NCBI GenBank assembly: GCA_025175895.1
Contig: CM045993.1
Coordinates: 48,302,621 to 48,366,620, forward strand
Source: Wurfbainia villosa
Lineage: Eukaryota > Streptophyta > Magnoliopsida > Zingiberales > Zingiberaceae
DNA: 64,000 nt
Reading direction: 5' to 3'
Every line of letters starts with the position of its first letter. The first letter of the stretch is position 1. Of this stretch, positions 46,993 through 59,626 are shown piece by piece. A program made the translations under genes and the position numbers. A model generated the notes under the pieces. It did no database searches. It saw only the letters and a program-made list of their open reading frames with translations, and was not told where the DNA came from.

Positions 46993-48271
46993 CCAGGTTG
47001 TGTTTCAACATAATCATAAAATGGTTTTGCGATAGTCATAATGTTATTTCTGGAAATTTTCTAATTTTGGAAATTTAGAAGTATTTATGGAAATTTTTAA
47101 ATTTTGGAAAGTCTAGAAGTATTTATGGAAATCTTCCACTTTTGGAAAGTTGGAAGTATTTATGGAAATTGATATTTTCCATAAATAAAATATTTGATTA
47201 GATTTTGGAAATTTGTTTTCTAATTTAATCTTTATTTGATTTGGGAAATCAAATCTTAAAATATTTTATTTCCATAAGTAGTTTTGATGATTTAGGAAAT
47301 TGGTTTCCTAAGTTGATTTTCCTTAATCAAATATTTCCATAAATAAAATATGTGATTAGATTTGGAAATTTGTTTCCTAATTTAATCATGATTTGATTTG
47401 GAGAGTCAAATCTTAAACATATTTTATTTTCATAAATAGTTATGACATATAAGGAAATTATGTACATGACATAATTGTATGCCATGTAATTGCATTAGAT
47501 GCATAATATTATGCCATGCGTGTCATGACATGTAGATGTATGTCATGTATGTCATGTCATGTAGATAATAGTTATTTGCATGCAAAGAGGATGAGACATA
47601 AAAACCCTTAAACAATATTAAAGCGTACACCTTCCATTAATATGGTTAGAACTAGAGTTTTATTTCTTGTTTGGGTTGTTGGACTCTCTCCAAGCCCGAC
47701 TCGAACCCGAACATGTTCAAACCATGGAATAGTTTAATACTAATATGGTAAGAGTCAAAGGTCAATCGTTAGCTTTGGTTGTTGGACTCTCTCCAAGCTG
47801 GGCTAATGGGTTGAATGCGCTCTAACCATATTAAAACTATTTCTCGATTAATGGGTTGGCTTTAACCTAGAGCATCGGCTTGTTGGACTCTCTCCAAGGT
47901 CGATGTAAAGGGAGGTGAAGTTGTGTGCTATGCATATGATGCATACTTGTTAATGTGTTAACAATCCGATGTATGTGTGAACATTAAATTAGTTGAAGCA
48001 CATTGTGATAGTTGCATATACGTGATATGCAATCGGTATAGTTGATACCTACCGTCATAGTTATGAATGGCTTGTTGGACTCTCTCTCCAAGGTTGTTCA
48101 TATCTATGACGGATATCAGCTCATTCGGAGATGGACCTACGATCTCCCGAAGTGATTTTCGGGTTTTTGAAATTCGAAAAAATGAATGGGATTTATAAAT
48201 GTATATTGTTGCATTTTAAAATCATTTTCTCATATATGCTCATTTTGTATTTCTAGGTCAATAAATTAATC
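46993..48271 (+). other. Long untranslated leader, array G copy 1
   Basis: 1.28 kb without coding sequence. It holds three copies of a roughly 38-bp unit (GAAGTATTTATGGAAAT core, 47050-47170), an imperfect duplication of about 110 bp (47185-47290 and 47330-47435), TGTCATGACATG motifs (47515-47565), and four copies of TTGGACTCTCTCCAAG (47679-47694, 47782-47797, 47883-47898, 48075-48092 with a longer loop). Confidence 0.8.
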
Positions 48272-49028
48272 ATGACGTCTTTGAATTTGCGCACTATTTT
48301 GGATTCAAACAAACTGACTGGGCCTAACTTACTGGACTGGCTTAGAAACCTGAGAATTGTTCTCAAGGCGGAAAAGCTAGCATATGTCCTTGAAGAGCCT
48401 CTTCCCAACCGTCCTAAGGACGATGCAACTCCAGACCAAATGTTGGTCTATCAGAACCATGTGGCAGATTCTGAGCTGGCGAGTTGCATCATGCTGGCGG
48501 CGATGGTACCTGAACTGCAAAAGCAGCATGAGCATATGGATGCTAATACTATGGTCTTTCATCTTCATGAGTTGTTCGATGAGCAAGCGAGATCCGAAAG
48601 GTTCGAGGTCTCTAGGCTCCTCTTCACCACGAAGATGCAAGAAGATTCGTCTGTAGTGCAATTTGTGATAAAGATGAACGGGTACATCGAGCGGCTAGCC
48701 ACCCTCGGGTTTGTGATGGATCATGAGTTAAGTATTGACTAAATTCTGCATTGTTTGCCCAAGAGTTTCTCATAATTTGTGATGAACTATCGGATGAACA
48801 AATTGGAATCCACTATTCCCGAGCTCCTCAATATGCTGAAGACTGTGGAGCCTTCTGTGAAGCATGAGGAGAAGGCGGTTCTGTTAGTTGATTCCTCAAA
48901 GAAAGGTTCTAAGAGGAAGGCAAAAGAACAGAAGAAAGGAAAGAACAAAAAGGCGAAGAAGGCAGAACCAGCGCAAAAAAGGCACTTGCCATCATTGTGG
49001 CAAGGAAGGCCACTGGCGAAGAAACTGC
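48272..49028 (+). pseudogene. gag: Copia gag, array G copy 1
   Basis: Starts MTSLNLRTILDSNKLTGPNL (48272), UBN2-type gag with LLDWLRNLRIVLKAEKL, HELFDEQARSERFEVSRLL and MKMNGYIERLATLG-like part, stopped by TAA at 48740-48742 and again just before 48779. The following part (MNYRMNKLESTIPELLNML, lysine-rich tail) leads, after a frame change at the A-run 48975-48980, into the zinc knuckle CHHCGKEGHWRRNC (48987-49028). The same stops occur in copy 2. Confidence 0.9.
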
Positions 49029-52000
49029 AAGATTTATCTTGAGTCCATGAAGAAGAAGAAGGCATCTGATGCCCCATCCTCTTCAGGTATCTTCGTTATT
49101 GATTGTCATTCTATTTCCTTAGACACTTGGGTATTGGATACTGGGTGTGGCTCATATATATGTAATGACATACAGGGGCTAAGGAATAGAAGAAGACTTG
49201 TCAGAGGGGAGTCAAATTTGCGAGTTGGCAATGGAGCAAAGGTTGCTGCGGTCGCCATCGAAACTTATTTGCTGAAGCTCCCTAGTGGACTAGTCTTGGA
49301 ACTGGACAATTGCTATTATGTTCCTTCTCTAATAAAGAACATTGTTTCTATTTCCTGTTTAAATAAAAATGGTTTCCATTTGACATTTAGTAACAATTGT
49401 TGTTATATAACTTTGAATTGCGTACTTTATGGAACTGGAAGTTTGAGTAATGGCATTTATACGTTGGACGTATCCAGTGACATCTTCAATATCGAAGCGA
49501 GCAACAAGCGTGCTCGAAAGGATAATCAATTAGACTCCTATATGTCGCATTGTCGTCTTGGCCATGTAAGCAAGAAACGCATGTCCGAATTACACCGATA
49601 TGGAATTCTGGAATCGTTTGAATTGGATTCATACGATACATGCGAATCATGCTTAAAAGGCAAGATGACTAAGTTACCTTTTACTGGAAAAGGTGAACGA
49701 GTGGGAGAGTTACTAGGTCTAATACATACTGATGTATGTGGATCTATGTCAACTCAAGCTTTAAGAGGCTATAGCTACTTCATTACCTTCACCGATGATC
49801 ACTCACAGTTTGGGTATGTGTTCTTGATGAAACACAAGTCTGAAGCCTTTGAAAGGTTCAAAGAATTAAGAAATGAAGTAGAGAAACTACATGACAAAAG
49901 TATTAAAATACTTAGATCGGATCGAGGTGGTGAATACTTGAGTCAGGAGTTTCTTGATTATCTAAGAGGCAATGGTATATTGTCTCAATGGACTCCGCCA
50001 TATACACCACAGCATAATGGTGTATTTGAGAGGCGTAACCGGACCTTATTGGACATGGTCAGGTCAATGATGAATCATGCGAAGCTTCCCAAGTCCTTTT
50101 GGGGCTATGCATTTCAGACAGTTGTTTACTTGTTAAACAGAATGCCAACCAAGGTAGTCTCTACTACTCCATATGAGATATGGAATAGTAAGAAACCTCA
50201 TGTATCTTACTTGAAGATATGGGGTTGTCCTGCTTATGTGAAGCAGACAGTATCAGACAAATTGGATGCTAAGTCTGATAAATGTCTATTTATTGGATAC
50301 CCTAAGGAAACAAGGGGTTACCAATTCTATCATCCTGTGGAACAAAAGGTGTTTGTTTCAAGGCATGCTGTGTTTCTAGAGAAAGAGTTTCTCTTGCAAG
50401 AAAACAGTGGGAGTGTCATCGAGCTTGAGGAGGCTCGAGAGACTCAAATAGACATTAATGAGATACCTAGTGAAGCACAACAAATATGAGCAATCACCGA
50501 CCTATTGTAACACACACATCTTGTAGATCCGTAGAACACGCAACATTCCGATAGATATGGATTTCTCGTAAGTGAATCGAACGACGTGTTACTCATTGAT
50601 GATGAGGAGCCTACCAGTTATGAAGAAGTGCTGACAAGTTCAGAAAGGGATAAGTGGCTTGATGCCATGAAGTCGGAAATGGATTCCATGTATGAAAACA
50701 AAGTTTGGAACTTGGTTGACCCACCTGAAGGCATTAAGCCTATAGGGTACAAGTGGGTTTTCAAGAAGAAAACCGACATGGATGGTAATGTGATTACCTA
50801 TAAGGCTAGATTGGTGGCGAAAGGATATTGTCAAAAGCAAGGTGTTGATTATGACGAAACCTATTCGCCTGTTGCTATGCTTAAATCCATTCGGATGCTC
50901 CTGGCCATAGCGGCTCATTATGATTATGAGATATGGCAGATGGATGCGAAAACAACTTTCCTTAATGGAAACCTGCTCGAGGATGTGTATATGATACAAC
51001 CTGAGGGTTTCACATCGGTTGATAAAACCAAGGTATGCAAATTGTGACGGTCCATTTATGGATTGAAGCAAGCATCCAGGAGCTGGAATATCCATTTTGA
51101 TGAGACAATCGAAAGGTTTGATTTCTCACAAAATCAAGATGAACCTTGTGTGTACAAGAAGGTTAGTGGGAGTGCAGTTGTGTTCCTAGTATTGTATGTC
51201 GATGACATATTACTTATAGGAAATGATGTGTAAATCTTACAGTCAGTTAAGGTTTTATTATCCAAGACATTCTCCATGAAAGACCTGGGAGAAGCAACCT
51301 ACATCTTTGGGGTTAAGATCTATAGAGATAGATCGAAATGGTTGCTTGGTCTTTCGCAGTCTACATATATAGACCGAGTACTAAAGTGGTTTAGCATGTC
51401 GGAATCCAAGAAAGGTTTCCTACCCATCAGGCATGGGGTACACCTTTCGAAGTCTATGTGTCCGCGCACAGAAGACGAGAGGATTTGCATGAGTAAGATT
51501 CCCTATGCATCCGCAATAGGATCTATCATGTATGCTATGTTATGTACGAGGCCCGATATATCGTATGCTCTGAGTGTCACGAGCAGATACCAGTCTTATC
51601 CAGGAATGGATCATTGGGTGGCTATCAAGATGATCCTTAAGTACTTAAGAAGAACTAAGGATGTGTTCCTAATATATGGAGAAGGGGACATGGTGATATG
51701 CGGGTATATGGATGCCAGCTTCCAGACAGACAAGGATTATTCCAGGTCTCAGTATGGATACGTGTTCACCTTGAATGGGGGCGTAGTGAGTTGGAAAAGT
51801 TCCAAACAAGACACTGTAGCGGATTCTACCACTGAGGCAGAATACATTGCAGCTTCGGAAGCAGCAAAGGAAGCGGTTTGGATCAAGAAGTTCGTTTATG
51901 AACTTGGTGTGATTTCGGCCATTGTTGAAGCAATACCGGTCTACTGCGACAATAATGGAGCAATTGCACAGGAGAAAGAGCCAAGGTCTCATCAACGATC

Positions 52001-52181
52001 CAAACATATGCTTCGCCGCTATCATCTTATCAGAGAGATCATCAGTAGGAAAGAAATACAAATCGAGAAAATCCCCACTGAAAGGAACTTAGCGGATCCT
52101 TTGACTAAGGCATTAACTCAAAGTAAGTTTGAGGGTCATGTTAGAGCTTATGGTATTGGATACCGTAGCGATTGGCATTAG
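49029..52181 (+). pseudogene. pol: Copia pol, Angela-type, array G copy 1
   Basis: Protease WVLDTGCGSYICN (DTG at 49137-49145); GAG-pre-integrase HCRLGHVSKKRM...CESCLKGK; integrase D-D-E at 49731-49733 (HTDVCGSM), 49920-49922 (RSDRGGEY) and 50028-50030 (NGVFERRNRTLL), the last two 36 codons apart; reverse transcriptase from about 50600 (KWVFKKKTDMDG, YVDD at 51195-51206); RNase H to 52181 (GYMDASFQTD, STTEAEYIAASEA, YCDNNGAIA). Gene order integrase before RT is copia. Stops: TGA 50487-50489 within an indel-rich stretch, TGA 51045-51047, TAA about 51231. The last two are shared with copy 2. The Angela assignment is from motif memory. Confidence 0.92.
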
Positions 52182-52184
52182 GCC

Positions 52185-52195
52185 AAGTGGGAGTC
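52185..52195 (+). promoter_or_regulatory. Polypurine tract, array G copy 1
   Basis: AAGTGGGAGTC immediately before LTR2; identical before LTR3. Confidence 0.75.
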
Positions 52196-54422
52196 TGTTA
52201 GTAATATATGAGAGATGTCCTAAGGCAATTGCCTTATGTATGAACCATTTATATGATAAATGAAGATTCACTATTTGAGTATACATGTTTTCATGTATTT
52301 GATTGGATCTTAAACTCATTTACTGAATGTCCACGATACGATTCACAGCATGAGAGAATTTGTGATTGGATCACAACTAGTGAGTATCTCTACATGTGTA
52401 ATTGTGATGTATCGGAATTATCCCTAGTCAATGAATTGATGGATTAGGACACCATCGATTCTGCGGAGAATAGCACGAGGTATACTCCTTGGTGTATCCA
52501 AGTAGCTGATTCTCACTGACTGGAGACATTATGATGTCCGGAGTTAATCGTGGATGCTAGTTATGATAACTAGTTCATTGGAGTGACCAGCCATAAGACA
52601 TCATATGGTTCTCTGCATATATAGATATGTCAATGAAGTTCTTACTGTAGCTTAAGTGCGATGTTCCTTTGACTTGCGGTATTCAAGTCATCTTGATCAT
52701 GGAGACTTATACTTTGACATCTTAAGCAAACATCTCTAAGGAGATGTGGACCCGGGATGATTGGGTATAAGTCGAAGTGATCGAAGGTGTTTGAATCGCC
52801 TATAAAGGATTCACCACTCCTTGCGAGGAGATGTATACACATGACCTCTCGTCGGATTGTTACTAAAGTCTTTGGCCAAAGCATTACATGTTTAGAGTAA
52901 GGTACTATTCGATACATGTGCAGTAACTAAAATCTGTAGGACGAGGAAATGATACTTGGGCTAGGTGTGACGTAGTCAGCCTAGTGGGGACTGACACTAT
53001 AGACCATGTCTTGAACCAAGTGGGTATAAGATGAGTGAAGGGAATGGGGCACGATTCATTCGAGCTGCTGGAGGGTTTCAGAAATAGTTCTGGATCAACC
53101 GTTGATCTTTTCGGTTAATTGGGGATCATAATGTACTACTAGGTTTCACTCATGATCGTTCTATAATTAATGGTTAATTATAGACGGCCAACATAAACCG
53201 AGAACCTATTTGGTCACACGCACAACGAGAGTAATCCGAAGGATTTAAAACGAGCTTGAGAATGGGATTCTCAGACCGAGAGAAACTAGGTTTGGTTGGA
53301 CCAAACAAGAAGCGAGCATGAAATCGTTTTAGTCGCAATGGAAGCGTGGATGGGCCGTGTCTTATGAAGACATAATGGATGAACCAAAATGCTTTGGTTC
53401 TAATCCAATGGAGGAGAATAAACCAAAGGGTTTGGTTTATTTTAAACGAATGAACCAAAAGTTGGGTCGGTTCGTTTTAACTTAAAATAAACCATCATGG
53501 TTTGGTTTATTTTAACTTATATTAATGGAGCGGGTCAACGGGCCTCATGGTTATGATCCAATAACCATTAAGAGAATAAGTTCTCTATAAAAGAGGGCTT
53601 AAGGTGTTGTTAAGCCCTAATCCAAAACACTAGCCCTAAGTTGCCGCCCACCTCCATCCTTTGGTGATTCTCGGCACCAACTCCTTGCCGCCACCCACTT
53701 CTCCTCCAACCGGTGTCCAGAAGGAACTTTCCTTCCCCCTCGCCGGAGTCGAGCTGCTGCCTGTTGGTGCTCCGGTGATCTCCCTAGGGTTCGGCGATAT
53801 GGTGAGCACATGGCTTCTCTTGGTTGGCCGGCGCCTACTCCTCCACCAAAGCTGTCCAGTTTTCTAGACAGCTTGTTTTCCTTTCATCGGAGCATCGTTT
53901 GGACGACGGTTAGAGCTCCGACAGTGCCTAACTTACTGGGGATTCGATCTCCGGTAATCCTCTAAGGTGGAGGACGAAGGATTCGTCAAACGGTTGATGA
54001 ATACCTCTCCGGAGAAGCTAGTTTTGAGGACTCGTCTTTGGATCCGAATTTGGATTCGGATCATGATCATTTCTCGATCACGTCGTCTTCAACACGAGGC
54101 TAGTAACCCGTACAAAGACGAAGCTTGTGGCTTATCGAAGTCATCCTAAGGATACTCGGCGTGGATACGGATAGAGACGATTCTAGCGAGGATCGTTCCG
54201 GTTGATGCCGTTCCCGCTACACGTGATACGAAAGGTATAACGTAGTTAAATTTCCTTTTATTGCAAATTTAAATTTACGGTTATGTCTACACATGTTGTA
54301 CTATGCATGCGTGTGATGTGTGTGTTGTAATAAATGTAGATTTATTATTTTTATTTCTTCCGCTGTGCACATGTTTGCAAAACATGTTCGAACACACTCG
54401 CCGTGGTGCCGGAAACCCAACA
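52196..54422 (+). mobile_element. LTR2 (middle, hybrid LTR) of array G
   Basis: 2227 bp, TGTTAGTAATATATG to GGAAACCCAACA. TATA box at 53586-53592. Left of about 52774 it shares variants with LTR3 (GCAATTGCC, CTGCGGAGAATAGC, ATGATAACTAG); right of 52797 it shares variants with LTR1 (GAATCGCCTA, GGTTTCACTC). It acts as 3' LTR of copy 1 and 5' LTR of copy 2. Confidence 0.92.
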
Positions 54423-54423
54423 G

Positions 54424-54435
54424 TGGTATCAGAGC
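54424..54435 (+). promoter_or_regulatory. Primer binding site, array G copy 2
   Basis: TGGTATCAGAGC one base after LTR2. Confidence 0.9.
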
Positions 54436-55714
54436 CCAGGTTGTGTTTCGACATAATCGTAAAATGGTTTTGCGATAGTCATAATGTTATTTCTGGAAAT
54501 TTTCTAATTTTGGAAATTTAGAAGTATTTATGGAAATTTTTAAATTTTGGAAAGTCTAGAAGTATTTATGGAAATCTTCCACTTTTGGAAAGTTGGAAGT
54601 ATTTATGGAAATTGATATTTTCCATAAATAAAATATTTGATTAGATTTTGGAAATTTGTTTTCTAATTTAATCTTTATTTGATTTGGGAAATCAAATCTT
54701 AAAATATTTTATTTCCATAAGTAGTTTTGATGATTTAGGAAATTGGTTTCCTAAGTTGATTTTCCTTAATCAAATATTTCCATAAATAAAATATGTGATT
54801 AGATTTGGAAATTTGTTTCCTAATTTAATCATGATTTGATTTGGAGAGTCAAATCTTAAACATATTTTATTTTCATAAATAGTTATGACATATAAGGAAA
54901 TTATGTACATGACATAATTGTATGCCATGTAATTGCATTAGATGCATAATATTATGCCATGCGTGTCATGACATGTAGATGTATGTCATGTATGTCATGT
55001 CATGTAGATAATAGTTATTTGCATGCAAAGAGGATGAGACATAAAAACCCTTAAACAATATTAAAGCGTACACCTTCCATTAATATGGTTAGAACTAGAG
55101 TTTTATTTCTTGTTTGGGTTGTTGGACTCTCTCCAAGCCCGACTCGAACCCGAACATGTTCAAACCATGGAATAGTTTAATACTAATATGGTAAGAGTCA
55201 AAGGTCAATCGTTAGCTTTGGTTGTTGGACTCTCTCCAAGCTGGGCTAATGGATTGAATGCGCTCTAACCATATTAAAACTATTTCTCGATTAATGGGTT
55301 GGCTTTAACCTAGAGCATCGGCTTGTTGGACTCTCTCCAAGGTCGATGTAAAGGGAGGTGAAGTTGTGTGCTATGCATATGATGCATACTTGTTAATGTG
55401 TTAACAATCCGATGTATGTGTGAACATTAAATTAGTTGAAGCACATTGTGATAGTTGCATATACGTGATATGCAATAGGTATAGTTGATACCTACCGTCA
55501 TAGTTATGAATGGCTTGTTGGACTCTCTCTCCAAGGTTGTTCATATCTATGACGGATATCAGCTCATTCGGAGATGGACCTACGATCTCCCGAAGTGATT
55601 TTCGGGTTTTTGAAATTCGAAAAAATGAATGGGATTTATAAATGTATATTGTTGCATTTTAAAATCATTTTCTCATATATGCTCATTTTGTATTTCTAGG
55701 TCAATAAATTAATC
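54436..55714 (+). other. Long untranslated leader, array G copy 2
   Basis: Almost identical to 46993-48271, including the four TTGGACTCTCTCCAAG stem-loops (55122-55137, 55225-55240, 55326-55341, 55518-55535). Confidence 0.8.
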
Positions 55715-56471
55715 ATGACGTCTTTGAATTTGCGCACTATTTTGGATTCAAACAAACTGACTGGGCCTAACTTACTGGACTGGCTTAGAAACCTGAGAAT
55801 TGTTCTCAAGGCGGAAAAGTTAGCATATGTCCTTGAAGAGCCTCTTCCCAACCGTCCTAAGGACGATGCAACTCCAGACCAAATGTTGGTCTATCAGAAC
55901 CACGTGGCAGATTCTGAGCTGGCGAGTTGCATCATGCTGGCGGCGATGGTACCTGAACTGCAAAAGCAGCATGAGCATATGGATGCTAATACTATGGTCT
56001 TTCATCTTCATGAGTTGTTCGATGAGCAAGCGAGATCCGAAAGGTTCGAGGTCTCTAGGCTCCTCTTCACCACGAAGATGCAAGAAGATTCGTCTGTAGT
56101 GCAATTTGTGATAAAGATGAACGGGTACATCGAGCGGCTAGCCACCCTCGGGTTTGTGATGGATCATGAGTTAAGTATTGACTAAATTCTGCATTGTTTG
56201 CCCAAGAGTTTCTCATAATTTGTGATGAACTATCGGATGAACAAATTGGAATCCACTATTCCCGAGCTCCTCAATATGCTGAAGACTGTGGAGCCTTCTG
56301 TGAAGCATGAGGAGAAGGCGGTTCTGTTAGTTGATTCCTCAAAGAAAGGTTCTAAGAGGAAGGCAAAAGAACAGAAGAAAGGAAAGAACAAAAAGGCGAA
56401 GAAGGCAGAACCAGCGCAAAAAAGGCACTTGCCATCATTGTGGCAAGGAAGGCCACTGGCGAAGAAACTGC
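55715..56471 (+). pseudogene. gag: Copia gag, array G copy 2
   Basis: The first 156 codons (55715-56185) are identical in protein to copy 1, with the same TAA stop, the same second stop before 56222 and the same frame change at the A-run before CHHCGKEGHWRRNC. The damage therefore predates the duplication. Confidence 0.9.
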
Positions 56472-59400
56472 AAGATTTATCTTGAGTCCATGAAGAAGAA
56501 GAAGGCATCTGATGCCCCATCCTCTTCAGGTATCTTCGTTATTGATTGTCATTCTATTTCCTTAGACACTTGGGTATTGGATACTGGGTGTGGCTCATAT
56601 ATATGTAATGACATACAGGGGCTAAGGAATAGAAGAAGACTCGTCAGAGGGGAGTCAAATTTGAGTTGGCAATGGAGCAAAGGTTCACGCTACGCCATCG
56701 AAACTTATTTGCAAGCTCTAGTGGACTAGTCTTGAACTATTATGTTCCTTCTCTAATAAAGAACATTGTTTCTATTTCCTGTTTAAATAAAAATGGTTTC
56801 CATTTGACATTTAGTAACAATTGTTGTTATATAACTTTGAATTGCGTACTTTATGGAACTGGAAGTTTGAGTAATGGCATTTATACGTTGGACGTATCCA
56901 GTGACATCTTCAATATCGAAGCGAGCAACAAGCGTGCTCGAAAGGATAATCAATTAGACTCCTATATGTCGCATTGTCGTCTTGGCCATGTAAGCAAGAA
57001 ACGCATGTCCGAATTACACCGATATGGAATTCTGGAATCGTTTGAATTGGATTCATACGATACATGCGAATCATGCTTAAAAGGCAAGATGACTAAGTTA
57101 CCTTTTACTGGAAAAGGTGAACGAGTGGGAGAGTTACTAGGTCTAATACATACTGATGTATGTGGATCTATGTCAACTCAAGCTTTAAGAGGCTATAGCT
57201 ACTTCATTACCTTCACCGATGATCACTCACAGTTTGGGTATGTGTTCTTGATGAAACACAAGTCTGAAGCCTTTGAAAGGTTCAAAGAATTAAGAAATGA
57301 AGTAGAGAAACTACATGACAAAAGTATTAAAATACTTAGATCGGATCGAGGTGGTGAATACTTGAGTCAGGAGTTTCTTGATTATCTAAGAGGCAATGGT
57401 ATATTGTCTCAATGGACTCCGCCATATACACCACAGCATAATGGTGTATCTGAGAGGCGTAACCGGACCTTATTGGACATGGTCAGGTCAATGATGAATC
57501 ATGCGAAGCTTCCCAAGTCCTTTTGGGGCTATGCATTTCAGACAGTTGTTTACTTGTTAAACAGAATGCCAACCAAGGTAGTCTCTACTACTCCATATGA
57601 GATATGGAATAGTAAGAAACCTCATGTATCTTACATGAAGATATGGGGTTGTCCTGCTTATGTGAAGCAGACAGTATCAGACAAATTGGATGCTAAGTCT
57701 GATAAATGTCTATTTATTGGATACCCTAAGGAAACAAGGGGTTACCAATTCTATCATCCTGTGGAACAAAAGGTGTTTGTTTCAAGGCATGCTGTGTTTC
57801 TAGAGAAAGAGTTTCTCTTGCAAGAAAACAGTGGGAGTGTCATCGAGCTTGAGGAGGCTCGAGAGACTCAAATAGACATTAATGAGATACCTAGTGAAGC
57901 ACAACAGCCGACAACTCATAGTGATGAGCAATCAGCTGGACCTATTGTAACACCACATCTTCGTAGATCTGGTAGAACACGCAACATTCCTGATAGATAT
58001 GGATTTCTCGTAAGTGAATCGAACGACGTGTTACTCATTGATGATGAGGAGCCTACCAGTTATGAAGAAGTTCTGACAAGTTCAGAAAGGGATAAGTGGC
58101 TTGATGCCATGAAGTCGGAAATGGATTCCATGTATGAAAACAAAGTTTGGAACTTGGTTGACCCACCTGAAGGCATTAAGCCTATAGGGTACAAGTGGGT
58201 TTTCAAGAAGAAAACCGACATGGATGGTAATGTGATTACCTATAAGGCTAGATTGGTGGCGAAAGGATATTGTCAAAAGCAAGGTGTTGATTATGACGAA
58301 ACCTATTCGCCTGTTGCTATGCTTAAATCCATTCGGATGCTCCTGGCCATAGCGGCTCATTATGATTATGAGATATGGCAGATGGATGCGAAAACAACTT
58401 TCCTTAATGGAAACCTGCTCGAGGATGTGTATATGATACAGCCTGAGGGTTTCACATCGGTTGATAAAACCAAGGTATGCAAATTGTGACGGTCCATTTA
58501 TGGATTGAAGCAAGCATCCAGGAGCTGGAATATCCATTTTGATGAGACAATCGAAAGGTTTGATTTCTCACAAAATCAAGATGAACCTTGTGTGTACAAG
58601 AAGGTTAGTGGGAGTGCAGTTGTGTTCCTAGTATTGTATGTCGATGACATATTACTTATAGGAAATGATGTGTAAATCTTACAGTCAGTTAAGGTTTTAT
58701 TATCCAAGACATTCTCCATGAAAGACCTGGGAGAAGCAACCTACATCTTTGGGGTTAAGATCTATAGAGATAGATCGAAATGGTTGCTTGGTCTTTCGCA
58801 GTCTACATATATAGACCGAGTACTAAAGTGGTTTAGCATGTCGGAATCCAAGAAAGGTTTCCTACCCATCAGGCATGGGGTACACCTTTCGAAGTCTATG
58901 TGTCCGCGCACAGAAGACGAGAGGATTTGCATGAGTAAGATTCCCTATGCATCCGCAATAGGATCTATCATGTATGCTATGTTATGTACGAGGCCCGATA
59001 TATCGTATGCTCTGAGTGTCACGAGCAGATACCAGTCTTATCCAGGAATGGATCATTGGGTGGCTATCAAGATGATCCTTAAGTACTTAAGAAGAACTAA
59101 GGATGTGTTCCTAATATATGGAGAAGGGGACATGGTGATATGCGGGTATATGGATGCCAGCTTCCAGACAGACAAGGATTATTCCAGGTCTCAGTATGGA
59201 TACGTGTTCACCTTGAATGGGGGCGTAGTGAGTTGGAAAAGTTCCAAACAAGACACTGTAGCGGATTCTACCACTGAGGCAGAATACATTGCAGCTTCGG
59301 AAGCAGCAAAGGAAGCGGTTTGGATCAAGAAGTTCGTTTATGAACTTGGTGTGATTTCGGCCATTGTTGAAGCAATACCGGTCTACTGCGACAATAATGG

Positions 59401-59623
59401 AGCAATTGCACAGGAGAAAGAGCCAAGGTCTCATCAACGATCCAAACATATGCTTCGCCGCTATCATCTTATCAGAGAGATCATCAGTAGGAAAGAAATA
59501 CAAATCGAGAAAATCCCCACTGAAAGGAACTTAGCGGATCCTTTGACTAAGGCATTAACTCAAAGTAAGTTTGAGGGTCATGTTAGAGCTTATGGTATTG
59601 GATACCGTAGCGATTGGCATTAG
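56472..59623 (+). pseudogene. pol: Copia pol, Angela-type, array G copy 2
   Basis: Same layout as copy 1. The longest frame is 56666-58489 (607 codons: GAG-pre-integrase, integrase, start of RT). Integrase D-D-E at 57155-57157, 57344-57346 and 57452-57454; the last reads NGVSERRNRTLL, where copy 1 has Phe for Ser. YVDD at 58637-58648. The linker at 57900-57990 is intact here but scrambled in copy 1; in contrast 56658-56745, after the protease, is scrambled here but intact in copy 1. The TGA (58487-58489) and TAA (about 58672) stops match copy 1. RNase H frame 58718-59623 equals copy 1. Confidence 0.92.
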
Positions 59624-59626
59624 GCC

